Below the pieces are notes generated by a model, which saw nothing but the letters and a program-made list of their open reading frames with translations, had not been told where the DNA came from and made no database searches. 40,196 nt of DNA from Thiobacillus sp. 63-78 (GTDB lineage Bacteria > Pseudomonadota > Gammaproteobacteria > Burkholderiales > Thiobacillaceae), in NCBI GenBank assembly GCA_001899765.1, contig MKWM01000036.1:1-40196 (forward strand), in the 5' to 3' direction. Of this stretch, positions 1 to 8,523 are shown one piece after another (the stretch's first letter is position 1; each line of letters opens with the position of its first letter). The position numbers were made by a program, and so were the translations under genes.

Positions 1-40
1 TGCTTCGCTTGGCGTTTCAGCACGCCTGAATCGAATCCAC

Positions 41-77
41 AAAAACAAAACCCCGACTTCGGAAAAAGACGGGGTTT
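41..77 (-). terminator. Rho-independent terminator for the minus-strand gene at 131-1183
   Basis: Read on the minus strand, the arms at 70-77 and 48-55 form an 8-bp stem (AAACCCCG with CGGGGTTT). It is followed at once by a T-rich tract (complement of 41-50). It lies 54 bases past the stop of the hypothetical gene. Seen directly; function inferred. Confidence 0.7.
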
Positions 78-89
78 GTCAGCAGTCTG

Positions 90-113
90 ACGGGCGTTCA
101 ACGCCCGTTTTTT
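90..113 (+). terminator. Rho-independent terminator reading rightward
   Basis: A perfect stem (ACGGGCGT / ACGCCCGT, 3-base loop) is followed by six T on the plus strand. It would end a plus-strand transcript entering from the left of the window and converges with the minus-strand terminator beside it. Confidence 0.7.
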
Positions 114-130
114 CGTCCAGGGAAGGGCGG

Positions 131-1183
131 CTACAGTCTCAGGCCGGCGAGGTCTCCGCCGGCCAGGGCGTTGAGTTGCGCGTCGCCCTGTGCCGGATCG
201 CGGTGATAGGTCGCAGACAGGTGCCGCGCCGCATCCAGCCAGTGGGCTTCGGCCGCTTTGACCACAGAAGCCAGTGTGGCGGTGTCGCCGCTGCCGAGCC
301 AGGCTTCGTATGCTTGCAGCAGTGCCGGGAACAGGGCGCGGCGCAACCCCGACAGGTTCGCCAGGTAAAAATGCAGCGAACCGATGGCCTCGCGTTCGAG
401 CAGCGTCGGCAGCGTCACCAGGCAGTCCGCCAGATGGTCGCGCACCGCGCGCGCCAGAAGTTCGGCGTGCCGGGACTTGAGGTGGCCGAGCATCGCATTC
501 CAGTCCTCGCCCAGCAGCGTTTCCGCGCGCGCCTCGCCGATCTCGTGCAGGATCATCGCCTCGCTCTCCGCTTCGGCCATGCGGTCGAGGCCGCGTTCGA
601 TGTCATGTTCGAAATCGTAGTACGCGAACGCGCGTCCCAGCGCCGTGTCCTTCTCTTTCCACTGCCATTCTTCGTATTTGTTCCACAGCAGGCGACGCAC
701 CGCGTCCATGCGCAGGAAGATGGTGCCGTCGCGCATGGCGGCGGGCGGCGCGATCAGGTCACGTGCGTATTCGCAGCCGGCGACCAGCACCTGCACGCCG
801 TCACGCACTTCGGCACGCTTGAGTTCGGCCAGGACGAAGTGCGGCTTGCGGAAATGCCCCAAGCCGCTGCTATAGACCAGGCCTTGCGGGATCAGTGCCC
901 GGTTGATGTCGTCGGCTTCGAAAGGGTCGATCCCTGCCGCGCTCAAGGGGAGGGGAGCGAAATCCTCTTCTTCTACCGCATTCCACAAGCTCTCGCGCGT
1001 ATTGAGCCAGTCGCCAAGCTCGTCTTTGGGGAGACGCGCGCCGTAGGGAATCTCCATTTCCCAGCGATAGTATTCGCGCATTTCCAGCAGGAAGGTGCAC
1101 ATCGTCATGTCGCGTGCATGGCGCGCGTCGGCGATGGTGCAATTCTTTTGTACCGTGTCGATAAGGGCAGACAATTCAAGCAT
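131..1183 (-). CDS. conserved hypothetical protein, 350 aa
   Basis: I do not recognise a characterised family. The protein is soluble and mostly helical, with no signal peptide and no membrane segment. A Glu/Trp/Tyr-rich N-terminal part (YYRWEMEIPYG near residues 38-48) precedes a helical C-terminal half containing two HxxxE-type stretches (ILHEIGEARAETLLGEDW near 212-229). The ATG at 1183 is chosen because AGGAG sits 7 bases upstream. The gene has its own unit: a terminator lies upstream (1222-1252) after the helical-repeat gene and another downstream (41-77). That the frame is coding is well supported by the start signal, the terminators and the lack of stops. Function is unknown. Confidence 0.85.
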   Translation of the reverse strand: MLELSALIDTVQKNCTIADARHARDMTMCTFLLEMREYYRWEMEIPYGARLPKDELGDWLNTRESLWNAVEEEDFAPLPLSAAGIDPFEADDINRALIPQGLVYSSGLGHFRKPHFVLAELKRAEVRDGVQVLVAGCEYARDLIAPPAAMRDGTIFLRMDAVRRLLWNKYEEWQWKEKDTALGRAFAYYDFEHDIERGLDRMAEAESEAMILHEIGEARAETLLGEDWNAMLGHLKSRHAELLARAVRDHLADCLVTLPTLLEREAIGSLHFYLANLSGLRRALFPALLQAYEAWLGSGDTATLASVVKAAEAHWLDAARHLSATYHRDPAQGDAQLNALAGGDLAGLRL

Positions 1184-1221
1184 GGCGCACTCCTGAAAGC
1201 AGCTTTATCCGGAGTGTACAA

Positions 1222-1252
1222 ATAAAAAACAACCCACGTAACCGGGTTGTTT
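1222..1252 (-). terminator. Rho-independent terminator after the helical-repeat gene
   Basis: Minus-strand hairpin AACAACCC/GGGTTGTT (arms 1244-1251 and 1228-1235) followed by six T. It lies about 55 bases beyond the stop at 1305 and about 40 bases before the next gene's start, so it separates the two minus-strand genes. Confidence 0.8.
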
Positions 1253-1274
1253 TCAGGGGTATTGCGCGCGCTCG

Positions 1275-1302
1275 CAAGGCAGGGCCCATGGGCCCTGCCT
1301 TG
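1275..1302. repeat. 28-bp perfect palindrome just after a stop codon
   Basis: Arms CAAGGCAGGGCCCA and TGGGCCCTGCCTTG are exact reverse complements. It starts 2 bases past the stop codon (1305-1307) of the minus-strand helical-repeat gene and has no T-tract, so it is not itself a classic terminator. The real terminator follows 20 bases later. It may be a 3' mRNA-stabilising hairpin. Confidence 0.75.
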
Positions 1303-1304
1303 GG

Positions 1305-3137
1305 TTAATGGCGGCGGACGGCGCCGAAATAGTTCAGGTCGGCACGCGAGTGGCGCGAAAGTTCGAAGCGCGCAGCATCGGCCCCGCTGAATTGCCCCGC
1401 GAGCTGGCCATAGACTTCTGCTGCCCAGGCCTTGTCGTTGAGTGCGTCGGCAATGCCCTCGGCCCAACGCAGTTTGTCCGCGGGCTTGCTGAGATGGGTG
1501 CCGCACTCGGCGTACCATTTTTTCAGCGTCGCGGCCGGCAGGGCGAACCCCTTCAGGCGATCGATGAACTGGATGCATGCGTCGCCATCCGGACAGATGG
1601 CCGCGGCGGCGGCATAAAGTTCGTCCGCGCGAGCGCTGTTGCCCATGGCGGCATACAGGCGGCCGATGTGGGTGAGTGCGAAGTGATCCTTGGCCTGCCC
1701 ACGCGCGATCTCCAGCAGGCGTCCGGCTTCCGTCGCGTCCTGCGTCGCGGCGAAACTGGCTTCCGCGAGCTTGGCCGTGTCGTATACCGTGGCGTGGGAA
1801 TCCGCAGCCAGCGTGGCTTCGCGCGTGGCGAGGAAGGCGCGTGCCTTGGCAACGCCCAGATCACGATGCTGAAGGTGGGCAGCGGTGGTCACCAGATCCT
1901 TGAACGCGACGAAGTCGGCGGCATTCCCGGCTGCGCGATCGAGCAGGCGGGAGAGCCAGTCGGTGTCGTCCAGGTTCTTGTCCACCGCCAGCACGATGGG
2001 CTTGTAGCGCGAGAACTGGTAGCCGGTGCCGTCGAGCAGCTTTTCGGCGGCTTCGATCAGCTTGGCGGCATAGAAGGGATCTTCCAGTTCCAGGCGAACG
2101 CGCTCGGCCAGCGCGAGGAACTGCTTGACGCTGGTGGCGTCCTTTTCGAGCTGCTGGAATTCCAGATAACGCGCGTGGTTGGCCTGGCGCTTTTCCAGCT
2201 TGGCTTTGACGCGCGCCAGCCGTTCGGCGTCGTCGGCCAGATGCGCTTCCACCGCGGCCACCAGCTTCTGCATTTCGTCCAGTCCGGCCACCGCGTCTTC
2301 GGCCTTGTCGAGCAGGGCTGAGGCACCCGGTTTGTCGCCCACGCCGGACAGTCCCGCGGCCAGTTCGATATAGTCGCCGGTGGCGCTGGCGAGATCGCCG
2401 GCCTTCTTCAGCGCCGCCTGCGTGAAGGCGGCGTCACCCGCCTGTTTGGCCGACTCGATCAGGGTCTTCGCGGCGGTAAAGTCGGTGGCGCCGGCCAGGG
2501 CGCGCTCGTACAAGGCCTTGGCGCGCGCGGGGTCGCCCAGCGTCTTGGTGACTTCGCCCGCCAGCGACAGCAGATCGGGTACGCTGGACAGCTTTTCAGC
2601 GGCCTTGTTGAAGATCGCCGCGGCGTACTCCTTGTCGAGTACATTGTCGGCGGCTGCGGCGGCGAGCTTGCCGTATTCCACCGCGCGCGAGATTTTTGCC
2701 TCGGCCTTTTCCAGCACCTTCCTGGCAAACGCGCCGTCGGCGATCACACTCATCACGTTCTTCGCCAGGTCGATCAGCGGGTCGAGGTTGCCGGTTTCCT
2801 TCAGCGCCTTTTCATACGCGCCCACCGCAGCCGCCTTGTCGCCCAGCACCTTGAATTTGGCCTCGGCCAGCGCCACCTGTTCCTCGCCGCTCATGCAGTA
2901 ATCTTCGGCAGTTTGCAGCAGTTCCTCGGCGCGACTTTGCTCACCCAGCGCCTTGTAGACGATGGCGCAGGCCGCCAGATCCCTGGTGAACTGGCAGTCG
3001 TCCGCCACGCGATCCATCAACTCCTTGGCGTAGGCCGCGTCGGCAGGCTCCTGCAGCGCTTCCAGCGCCAGTGCCGCATAATCGGCGCCGCCGCTGCATT
3101 GGGCTTCTTTGGGGGTGAGGGTGTCGCGCGTAGCCAT
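1305..3137 (-). CDS. Ala-rich helical-repeat (TPR/HAT-like) protein, 610 aa
   Basis: The protein is almost entirely short Ala/Leu/Lys/Asp-rich helices in a repeating pattern of about 30-40 residues, with recurring A-x-x-L-x-K-A-E and Y-x-x-A-L motifs (AVGAYEKALK, AKALYERALAG, AAIFNKAAEKL). This is typical of TPR-like solenoids that hold partner proteins. It has no signal peptide, membrane segment or enzymatic motif. I start at the second ATG (3137, MATRDTL) because GGAG lies 8 bases upstream; the frame stays open to 3161 but that start lacks a ribosome site. A MITE lies just upstream and a 28-bp palindrome plus terminator follow. Partner and role are unknown. Confidence 0.85.
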   Translation of the reverse strand: MATRDTLTPKEAQCSGGADYAALALEALQEPADAAYAKELMDRVADDCQFTRDLAACAIVYKALGEQSRAEELLQTAEDYCMSGEEQVALAEAKFKVLGDKAAAVGAYEKALKETGNLDPLIDLAKNVMSVIADGAFARKVLEKAEAKISRAVEYGKLAAAAADNVLDKEYAAAIFNKAAEKLSSVPDLLSLAGEVTKTLGDPARAKALYERALAGATDFTAAKTLIESAKQAGDAAFTQAALKKAGDLASATGDYIELAAGLSGVGDKPGASALLDKAEDAVAGLDEMQKLVAAVEAHLADDAERLARVKAKLEKRQANHARYLEFQQLEKDATSVKQFLALAERVRLELEDPFYAAKLIEAAEKLLDGTGYQFSRYKPIVLAVDKNLDDTDWLSRLLDRAAGNAADFVAFKDLVTTAAHLQHRDLGVAKARAFLATREATLAADSHATVYDTAKLAEASFAATQDATEAGRLLEIARGQAKDHFALTHIGRLYAAMGNSARADELYAAAAAICPDGDACIQFIDRLKGFALPAATLKKWYAECGTHLSKPADKLRWAEGIADALNDKAWAAEVYGQLAGQFSGADAARFELSRHSRADLNYFGAVRRH

Positions 3138-3240
3138 GAGAGGTCTCCAGATAAATGTCACTCAACCGGGCGATTTTCCGCCTGCGGCGGGAGACAGCCA
3201 AATAAGTAATGTCGATGGCGGTATTAGAACAATGTGGCAT

Positions 3241-3428
3241 TAGTGTCCTGAGTTGGAAGTTCGCGCCATAAAAATGCCCAGACCGCTCCCATCCTTTGTC
3301 GCCTCGCTCGCCGGGTGCCCAACCCGGCTGCGCTCTGCTTCGCGGCTGGAACCGGTCTGGGCATTTTTATCCAGCCCACTGTGGCGCAGGACCGTCAGCC
3401 AGCCACGAACCTCCAACTCAGGACACTA
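3241..3428. mobile_element. 188-bp MITE-like element with TA target duplication
   Basis: Terminal inverted repeats at 3241-3263 and 3406-3428 match at 22 of 23 positions (TAGTGTCCTGAGTTGG...). A second, perfect 18-bp inverted pair lies inside (3268-3285 and 3353-3370), and a small CCGGGT/ACCCGG hairpin is at the centre. There is no coding capacity. The element is bounded by TA on both sides, which suits a Tc1/IS630-type non-autonomous element. The right TA is the first two bases of the stop codon of the alcohol dehydrogenase gene. Transcribed RNA would fold end to end and could also act as a two-way terminator. Confidence 0.8.
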
Positions 3429-4520
3429 GGGCTTGACGGCGATCTTCAGCACACCGTCGCGCTGGTTGGCGAACAGGTCGTAGGCGGCGACGATGTTGTC
3501 GAGCCTGTACTCGTGGGTGACGAGCACGCCCAGATCGAGGCGGTCGGCGGCGATCACATTCATCAGCCGGCGCATGCGTTCCTTGCCGCCGGGGCACAGC
3601 GCGGTGCGGATCGTGTGGTCGCCCAGGCCGGCGGCGAAGCTGGCCAGCGGAATCGTCAGATTTTCCGAGTACACGCCCAGGCTGGACAGTGTGCCGCCCG
3701 GCTTGAGCACCTGCAGCGACTGGTTCCAGGTGGCCTGGGTGCCCAGCGCCTCGATGGCGCTGTCGGCGCCGCGCCCGCCGGTGAGCTTCATCACCTCGTC
3801 GACCACGTCGCAGTTGCGGAAATTCAGCGTCACGTCGGCGCCCATCACCTTGGCGATGCCGAGGCGGTGGTCGTTGCCGTCCACCGCGATGATGGTGGTG
3901 GCGCCCAGCAGGCGCGCGCCGGCAGTGGCGCACAGGCCGATCGGGCCTTGGGCGAATATCACCACGGTGTCGCCGAGTTTGATGTTGGCGTTTTCCGCGC
4001 CCTTGAAGCCGGTCGACATGATGTCGGGGCACATCAGCACCTGCTCGTCGGTGAGGCCGTCGGGAATCGGCGCGAGGTTGGCCTGCGCGTCGGGCACCAG
4101 CACGTACTCGGCCTGGGTGCCGTCGATCAGGTTGCCGAAGCGCCAGCCGGCGGTGGCCTTGTAGCCGTGGTGGCCGCACTGCCCGCTCGGGATCAGGTAG
4201 CTGCCGTCCTGCGACGGCGCGCCATCCTGCGCGGCGTAGCTGTTGAAGTTGGGGCAGATCGCGCCGGCAATCACGCGCTGGCCTTCGGTATAGCCCTGCA
4301 CCGCGCTGCCCAGCTTCTCGATCACGCCGACCGGTTCATGGCCGATGGTGAGGCCGGGCACCACCGGGTACTCGCCCTTGAGGATGTGGACGTCGGTGCC
4401 GCAGATCGTGGTGGTGGTGATGCGGATCAGCGCATCGTTGGGGCCGATGTCCGGAATCGGCTTGTCCACCAGTTCGATGCGGCCGGGGGCCACGAAAACC
4501 GTTGCTTTCATCATGCTCAT
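3426..4520 (-). CDS. zinc-dependent medium-chain alcohol dehydrogenase, 364 aa
   Basis: MDR-family dehydrogenase, cytosolic, oxidising or reducing an alcohol/carbonyl pair with a nicotinamide cofactor. Catalytic zinc ligands are visible: C40 (ICGTDVH), H61-E62 (GHEPVG) and probably D166. The four-cysteine structural-zinc lobe is absent; residues 89-125 carry a different insert with C89 and C115. This and the AGWRFGN and CPGG segments recall the secondary alcohol dehydrogenases of the Clostridium beijerinckii type. The Rossmann turn (GPIGLCATAGARLLGA) ends in VDGNDHR; the Asp suggests NAD(H) over NADP(H), an inference. GGAG lies 7 bases before the ATG. The stop codon TAG is formed by a MITE insertion (3241-3428). 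It lies downstream of hslU on the same strand, 39 bases away. Confidence 0.9.
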   Translation of the reverse strand: MSMMKATVFVAPGRIELVDKPIPDIGPNDALIRITTTTICGTDVHILKGEYPVVPGLTIGHEPVGVIEKLGSAVQGYTEGQRVIAGAICPNFNSYAAQDGAPSQDGSYLIPSGQCGHHGYKATAGWRFGNLIDGTQAEYVLVPDAQANLAPIPDGLTDEQVLMCPDIMSTGFKGAENANIKLGDTVVIFAQGPIGLCATAGARLLGATTIIAVDGNDHRLGIAKVMGADVTLNFRNCDVVDEVMKLTGGRGADSAIEALGTQATWNQSLQVLKPGGTLSSLGVYSENLTIPLASFAAGLGDHTIRTALCPGGKERMRRLMNVIAADRLDLGVLVTHEYRLDNIVAAYDLFANQRDGVLKIAVKP

Positions 4521-4559
4521 GGTGTGTTCTCCCAGGTGGTCGAGAAGAGATATCCCGGA

Positions 4560-5882
4560 TTACAGCACGTAACGCGCCAGATCCTCGCGCGCAGCCAGCG
4601 CGGCGAGCCGTGTGGTGACGGCGTCGGCGTCGACCACGTATTCGCCGGTGGTGCTGCCGGCGTCGAAGGAGATGTCCTCCAGCAGCTTTTCCATGACCGT
4701 GTGCAGGCGGCGGGCACCGATGTTCTCGGTGCGTTCGTTCACCTCGAAGGCGATTTCGGCGATGCGGCGAATGCCGTCACCGGTAAATTTGAGCATCACG
4801 CCTTCGGTCGCCAGCAGGGCTTCGTACTGCCGGGTCAGGCAGGCATCGGTCGCGGTCAGGATGCGCTCGAAATCTTCTACCGAAAGGGCCGAGAGTTCGA
4901 CGCGGATCGGCAGCCGTCCCTGCAGTTCGGGGATGAGATCGGACGGCTTGGACAGGTGGAACGCGCCGCTGGCGATGAACAGGATGTGATCGGTCTTCAC
5001 CATGCCGTACTTGGTCGAGACGGTGGTGCCCTCGATCAGCGGCAGCAGGTCGCGCTGTACCCCCTGGCGCGACACGTCGCTGCCGTGGGCGTCGCTGCGG
5101 GTGGCGATCTTGTCGATCTCATCGAGAAACACGATCCCGTGCTGCTCCACGGCTTCCAGCGCCTGCTGCTTGGTGTCCTCGTCGCTGATCAGGCGTCCGG
5201 CCTCTTCTTCGGTCAGCAGCTTCATCGCCTCGCGCACTTTCAGCTTGCGGTTCTGCCGACGGCCTTGCCCGAGGTTGGCGAACATGCCCTGCAACTGCTG
5301 TGACAGGTCTTCCATCCCCGGCGGGGTGAAGATTTCCATGCCGGGGTTGGCCGCGGCGACCTCGATCTCGATTTCCTTGTCGTCGAGCTGGCCTTCGCGC
5401 AGCATTTTGCGAAAACGCTGGCGTGCCGTGCCGTCCTCGCGCGGTGGCTCGGCTTCGCCGAAGCCGACGCTGCGCGGGGGGGGCAGGAGCGTGTCGAGAA
5501 TGCGTTCCTCGGCGGCTTCCTCGGCGCGGAACTTCACTTTCTGCGTCGCCTGCGCGCGCAGATCCTTGATGGCGGTTTCCATCAGGTCGCGAATGATGGT
5601 ATCGACATCGCGCCCGACATAACCGACTTCGGTGAACTTGGTCGCCTCGATCTTGATGAAGGGCGCGTTGGCGAGACGCGCCAGACGGCGGGCGATTTCG
5701 GTCTTGCCGACGCCGGTCGGGCCGATCATGAGGATGTTTTTCGGCGTGATTTCCTGACGCAGGGGCTCCTCGACCTGTTGGCGCCGCCAGCGGTTACGCA
5801 GGGCGACTGCCACGGCGCGCTTGGCCGCGGTCTGGCCGACGATGTGCTTGTCGAGTTCGTGGACGATTTCTTTGGGAGTCAT
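4560..5882 (-). CDS. hslU: HslU, ATPase subunit of the HslVU protease
   Basis: AAA+ unfoldase that feeds substrates to HslV in the cytosol. At 440 aa it has the usual length. Visible parts are the N-terminal IVGQ box, Walker A GPTGVGKT (54-61), the pore loop GYVG (87-90), the I-domain (about 110-230, with a Pro/Glu-rich stretch at 134-150), Walker B VFLDEID (251-257), the sensor region, and a C-terminus ending RYVL, the tail that docks into HslV. It is downstream of hslV as usual, but an inverted repeat (5885-5994) separates them. There is no Shine-Dalgarno sequence before the ATG at 5882: the repeat runs to within two bases of it. Confidence 0.98.
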   Translation of the reverse strand: MTPKEIVHELDKHIVGQTAAKRAVAVALRNRWRRQQVEEPLRQEITPKNILMIGPTGVGKTEIARRLARLANAPFIKIEATKFTEVGYVGRDVDTIIRDLMETAIKDLRAQATQKVKFRAEEAAEERILDTLLPPPRSVGFGEAEPPREDGTARQRFRKMLREGQLDDKEIEIEVAAANPGMEIFTPPGMEDLSQQLQGMFANLGQGRRQNRKLKVREAMKLLTEEEAGRLISDEDTKQQALEAVEQHGIVFLDEIDKIATRSDAHGSDVSRQGVQRDLLPLIEGTTVSTKYGMVKTDHILFIASGAFHLSKPSDLIPELQGRLPIRVELSALSVEDFERILTATDACLTRQYEALLATEGVMLKFTGDGIRRIAEIAFEVNERTENIGARRLHTVMEKLLEDISFDAGSTTGEYVVDADAVTTRLAALAAREDLARYVL

Positions 5883-5884
5883 TT

Positions 5885-5994
5885 CAGGGGTCGGGATTCA
5901 GGATTCAGGGATCAGGGGCGTTGTCGCTTCGCGGCTTCTTTCAGGGGTGCGGCCAGAGGCCGCTCATTCCCTGACCCCTGAATCCTGACCCCTG
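5885..5994. repeat. inverted repeat between hslV and hslU
   Basis: Arms at 5885-5908 and 5971-5994 are reverse complements at about 21 of 24 positions, built of the unit CAGGATTCAGGGGTCAG. The left arm reaches to 2 bases from the hslU start codon. The right arm encodes the last residues of HslV. The spacer contains GC-rich hairpins. No coding potential of its own. Confidence 0.75.
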
Positions 5995-6530
5995 TCCCCC
6001 AGCACCTCGATCACGTGGTTCTGGTTCGAATAAATGCAGATGTCGCCCGCTATGGTGAGGCTCTTCTTGACGATTTCAAGCGGGGGCAGGTCGGTGTTTT
6101 CCAGCAGTGCGCGGGCGGCGGACTGGGCGAAGGGGCCGCCGGAGCCGATGGCGGCGATGCCGAGTTCGGGCTCCAGGACGTCGCCGTTGCCGGTAATGAT
6201 GAGGGAATATTCACGGTCGGCCACCGCGAGCATGGCTTCCAGCCGGCGCAGCATGCGGTCGGTGCGCCAGTCCTTGGCGAGTTCGACGGCGCTCCTGAGC
6301 AGATGCCCCGAGTGCTTGTCGAGCTTGGCCTCGAAGCGTTCGAACAGGGTGAACGCATCGGCGGTGCCGCCGGCAAACCCGGCCAGCACCTTGTCCTGGT
6401 GCAGCCGCCGTATCTTGCGCGCGGTGGCTTTGATGACGATGTTGCCGAGTGTGACCTGCCCATCCCCGCCGAGCGCGACGTCGTTGCCCCGGCGAACGGA
6501 GAGAATGGTGGTGCCGCGATACTGTTCCAT
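5964..6530 (-). CDS. hslV: HslV, proteolytic subunit of HslVU
   Basis: Threonine peptidase forming the double hexameric core capped by HslU. The frame is open further upstream, but the protein starts at ATG 6530 ([15 protein letters not shown]). Cleavage before T7 would expose the catalytic Thr, matching the TTIVSVRR start of mature E. coli HslV. Other signatures are [46 protein letters not shown] and [16 protein letters not shown]. At 188 aa it is slightly long: after HVIEVL come eleven extra residues ([11 protein letters not shown]) read from the adjacent inverted repeat. The Shine-Dalgarno signal is weak (AGGA about 12 bases upstream). Confidence 0.97.
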   Translation of the reverse strand: MEQYRGTTILSVRRGNDVALGGDGQVTLGNIVIKATARKIRRLHQDKVLAGFAGGTADAFTLFERFEAKLDKHSGHLLRSAVELAKDWRTDRMLRRLEAMLAVADREYSLIITGNGDVLEPELGIAAIGSGGPFAQSAARALLENTDLPPLEIVKKSLTIAGDICIYSNQNHVIEVLGDRGQDSGVRE

Positions 6531-6606
6531 GGGCGGGGGATATCCTGAAAAAGACGGTGGGCCGGAGCGGGCAGTCAGTCGACGGCTTGCCCCCGCGGCA
6601 GCGGGG

Positions 6607-7713
6607 TCAGGCCGGGTGGCGCGGAACGAGCTGCGCCAGCTGGTCGATGCCCATGACGCGGAAAAGTTCATGGATGAGTGCGTTGTGGCCGCGCAGGGTG
6701 ATGGCCTTGCCGCTGCCCAGGCATTGCATCAGCACGCTGATGAACTGGCTGACGCTGCCGTAATCGACCCGCGTGACTTCGGTCAGATCGACCAGCACGT
6801 CGTGATGGGTGGCGGCATAGCTGCCGAATTGCTGCAGGGCGCTGTCATTGGCCGGGGTGATTTCGCCGGTCAACCGCAGGGCGTCGTCGGCCGGTTCGGC
6901 GGGTTTGGCCTGGACCACCTCGGCGGCTTGTACCTCGCTCCAGGAGGGGGGCGAAACCTCGAAGCGCACGGCATAGTCGACGGCCAGATCCTCGAAATGA
7001 TCCTGCTGGCCCAGCGTCTGGTAAATCTCCAGCAATAACAGCCAGTGTACCGCGCGGCTGTGGGTGGCGCGGTTGAGATCCTGCAGCAGGGCGGTCAGAC
7101 GGTCGACGCCGCTGACCTGGAGTTTGCGTCGGGCCTTGCGGGCCGCGGAGAGGATTTTCGCGCATTCGTCGGCACCTGATTCATCGACCATTTCAATGTG
7201 CGAGAAATCTATCCGCACCACGGCTTTCTTGTCGGTGCCGGCGAGGCTTTCGTGCAGGGCGGCCGTCGCCTTCCTGTCGAGCAGGCCGGGCAGCTCCAGG
7301 CTGGCCGCTTCTGCGGCCTGGGGCTTTCCGGCAGTGCCGTTGCCGCCAATTTTCTGCCAGACGGGCGGCGAGGTCTCGAAGCGCATGGCGTAATCGAGCC
7401 CCAGTTGTTCGAATTCCTTTTCGCGGCGCTGGATACAGTACAGGTCGAACAGCATGTGCCAGGCGCGACGATCGCCGCCGCCCAGGATGTCCTTCAGCAG
7501 GCGTTCCGCCGTGTCGGCCTGGCCGCTGGCGTACAGGATGGCCGCTTCGTCCACGGCCGATTGGGGCGCGCCGCTGGATTCCTCCACCACGATGCCGCTG
7601 GCCCCCATGTCCATGGTCAGCAGGGTTTCGGTAGGCGGCGATTCGACAGGCGCCTGCTTGGGTGCGGGAGCGGGAGCCTTGTCCTTGTTTTTTCTGAAAA
7701 ACGGAAGAGCCAC
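6607..7713 (-). CDS. tandem STAS-domain protein with duplicated helical module, 368 aa
   Basis: Two STAS-like (anti-anti-sigma fold) domains can be placed at about 137-215 and 278-365. Each has a Ser where partner-switch proteins are phosphorylated ([10 protein letters not shown]179; [10 protein letters not shown]320). Each is preceded by a copy of a helical module: residues 85-119 end [14 protein letters not shown] and residues 223-258 end [14 protein letters not shown]. The N-terminus is basic then Pro/Ala-rich. The only start is GTG at 7713, since an in-frame TAA (the znuB stop) lies 24 bases upstream; no clear Shine-Dalgarno is seen. It lies between znuB and hslV. The partner kinase or target is not in the window. 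A regulatory scaffold role is inference. Confidence 0.85.
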   Translation of the reverse strand: MALPFFRKNKDKAPAPAPKQAPVESPPTETLLTMDMGASGIVVEESSGAPQSAVDEAAILYASGQADTAERLLKDILGGGDRRAWHMLFDLYCIQRREKEFEQLGLDYAMRFETSPPVWQKIGGNGTAGKPQAAEAASLELPGLLDRKATAALHESLAGTDKKAVVRIDFSHIEMVDESGADECAKILSAARKARRKLQVSGVDRLTALLQDLNRATHSRAVHWLLLLEIYQTLGQQDHFEDLAVDYAVRFEVSPPSWSEVQAAEVVQAKPAEPADDALRLTGEITPANDSALQQFGSYAATHHDVLVDLTEVTRVDYGSVSQFISVLMQCLGSGKAITLRGHNALIHELFRVMGIDQLAQLVPRHPA

Positions 7714-7737
7714 AGAGTATGCAAGCGTAGAGCGGAG

Positions 7738-8523
7738 TTAGTGAAGGATACTAGCGCTGTCGCTCCGTCCCGGCAACCGCAATAACCCGCCGCCGAGCAA
7801 GGCAAGTACGGCAAGCGCCATGACGATCGCCGGACCGGCAGGCCAGTCGAAGAGCGCGGACGCCGCCAGCCCCGCTGCGTAGGCCAGTGCGCCGAGCCCC
7901 CAGCCGACCAGTAATCCTGCCCGCGGCGGCCAGCCGCGCACCGCCAGTGCGGGCAGGATCAGGCTGGCAAAGACCAGATAGACGCCGACGAGCTGTACCG
8001 AAGCGGTGATGGCGAGCGCAAAGATCAGATAAAAGCCCAGCCGCCCGAGGCGGACGCCGCGCAGCCGCCAGAAACCGAGCAGCAACGCATAGACCACCGC
8101 GATCTGGGCCAGCTGGGACGGCCCGACCCAGAGGATCTGTCCGGCCAGCAGCTCGTTCAGGTGCTCGCCGCCATGTGGGTCGCCCGACAGCAGCAATACG
8201 GCCAGGCTCGCGGCGACGGCGAAGGCCGAGCCGATCAGCGCTTCCTGGATGTCGGGCCAGCGCGCTTCGCACCATGCCAGAAACCCGGCGCCGGCCAGTG
8301 CCGCGGCGGCGGCGGCCAGCTGGGTCTGCCAGCCCTGGGTTTCCCAGCCGAGGGTGTGGGCGGCGATGACGCCGAGCACGGCAATCTGGGCAATGGCGAG
8401 ATCGAGAAAGATGATCCCGCGCGCCAGCACCCGCCGCCCCAGCGGGACATGCGTGGCGAGGACGAGCAGGCCGGCGGCGAACGGCCAGCCGAGCAGGCCG
8501 GGATCGAGCGCGGCCCCGTTCAT
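7738..8523 (-). CDS. znuB: metal ABC transporter permease, ZnuB-like, 261 aa
   Basis: Integral membrane subunit of an ABC-3 family metal importer, with about eight hydrophobic segments. The family core appears as GIIFLDLAIAQIAVLG, then EALIGSAFAVAASLAVLLLSGDPHGGEHLNELLAGQILWV, and QLVGVYLVFASLILPAL. The start ATG at 8523 overlaps the stop of the binding-protein gene (ATGA), indicating translational coupling. The substrate is taken as Zn(II) from linkage to zur and the cobW-type gene; Mn(II) is possible on sequence alone. No ATPase (znuC) gene is found anywhere in the window, so the nucleotide-binding subunit must come from elsewhere. The longer open frame upstream is a shadow of znuA. Confidence 0.85.
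   Translation of the reverse strand: MNGAALDPGLLGWPFAAGLLVLATHVPLGRRVLARGIIFLDLAIAQIAVLGVIAAHTLGWETQGWQTQLAAAAAALAGAGFLAWCEARWPDIQEALIGSAFAVAASLAVLLLSGDPHGGEHLNELLAGQILWVGPSQLAQIAVVYALLLGFWRLRGVRLGRLGFYLIFALAITASVQLVGVYLVFASLILPALAVRGWPPRAGLLVGWGLGALAYAAGLAASALFDWPAGPAIVMALAVLALLGGGLLRLPGRSDSASILH

Noticed and set aside
3241-3428. Insertion sequence with transposase
   Set aside because: Only 188 bp, with no open frame; called a MITE-like element instead.
3315-5303. 662-codon open frame on the plus strand
   Set aside because: Antisense to the alcohol dehydrogenase and hslU; Gly/Ala/Arg/His-rich shadow of GC-rich coding DNA with no family features.
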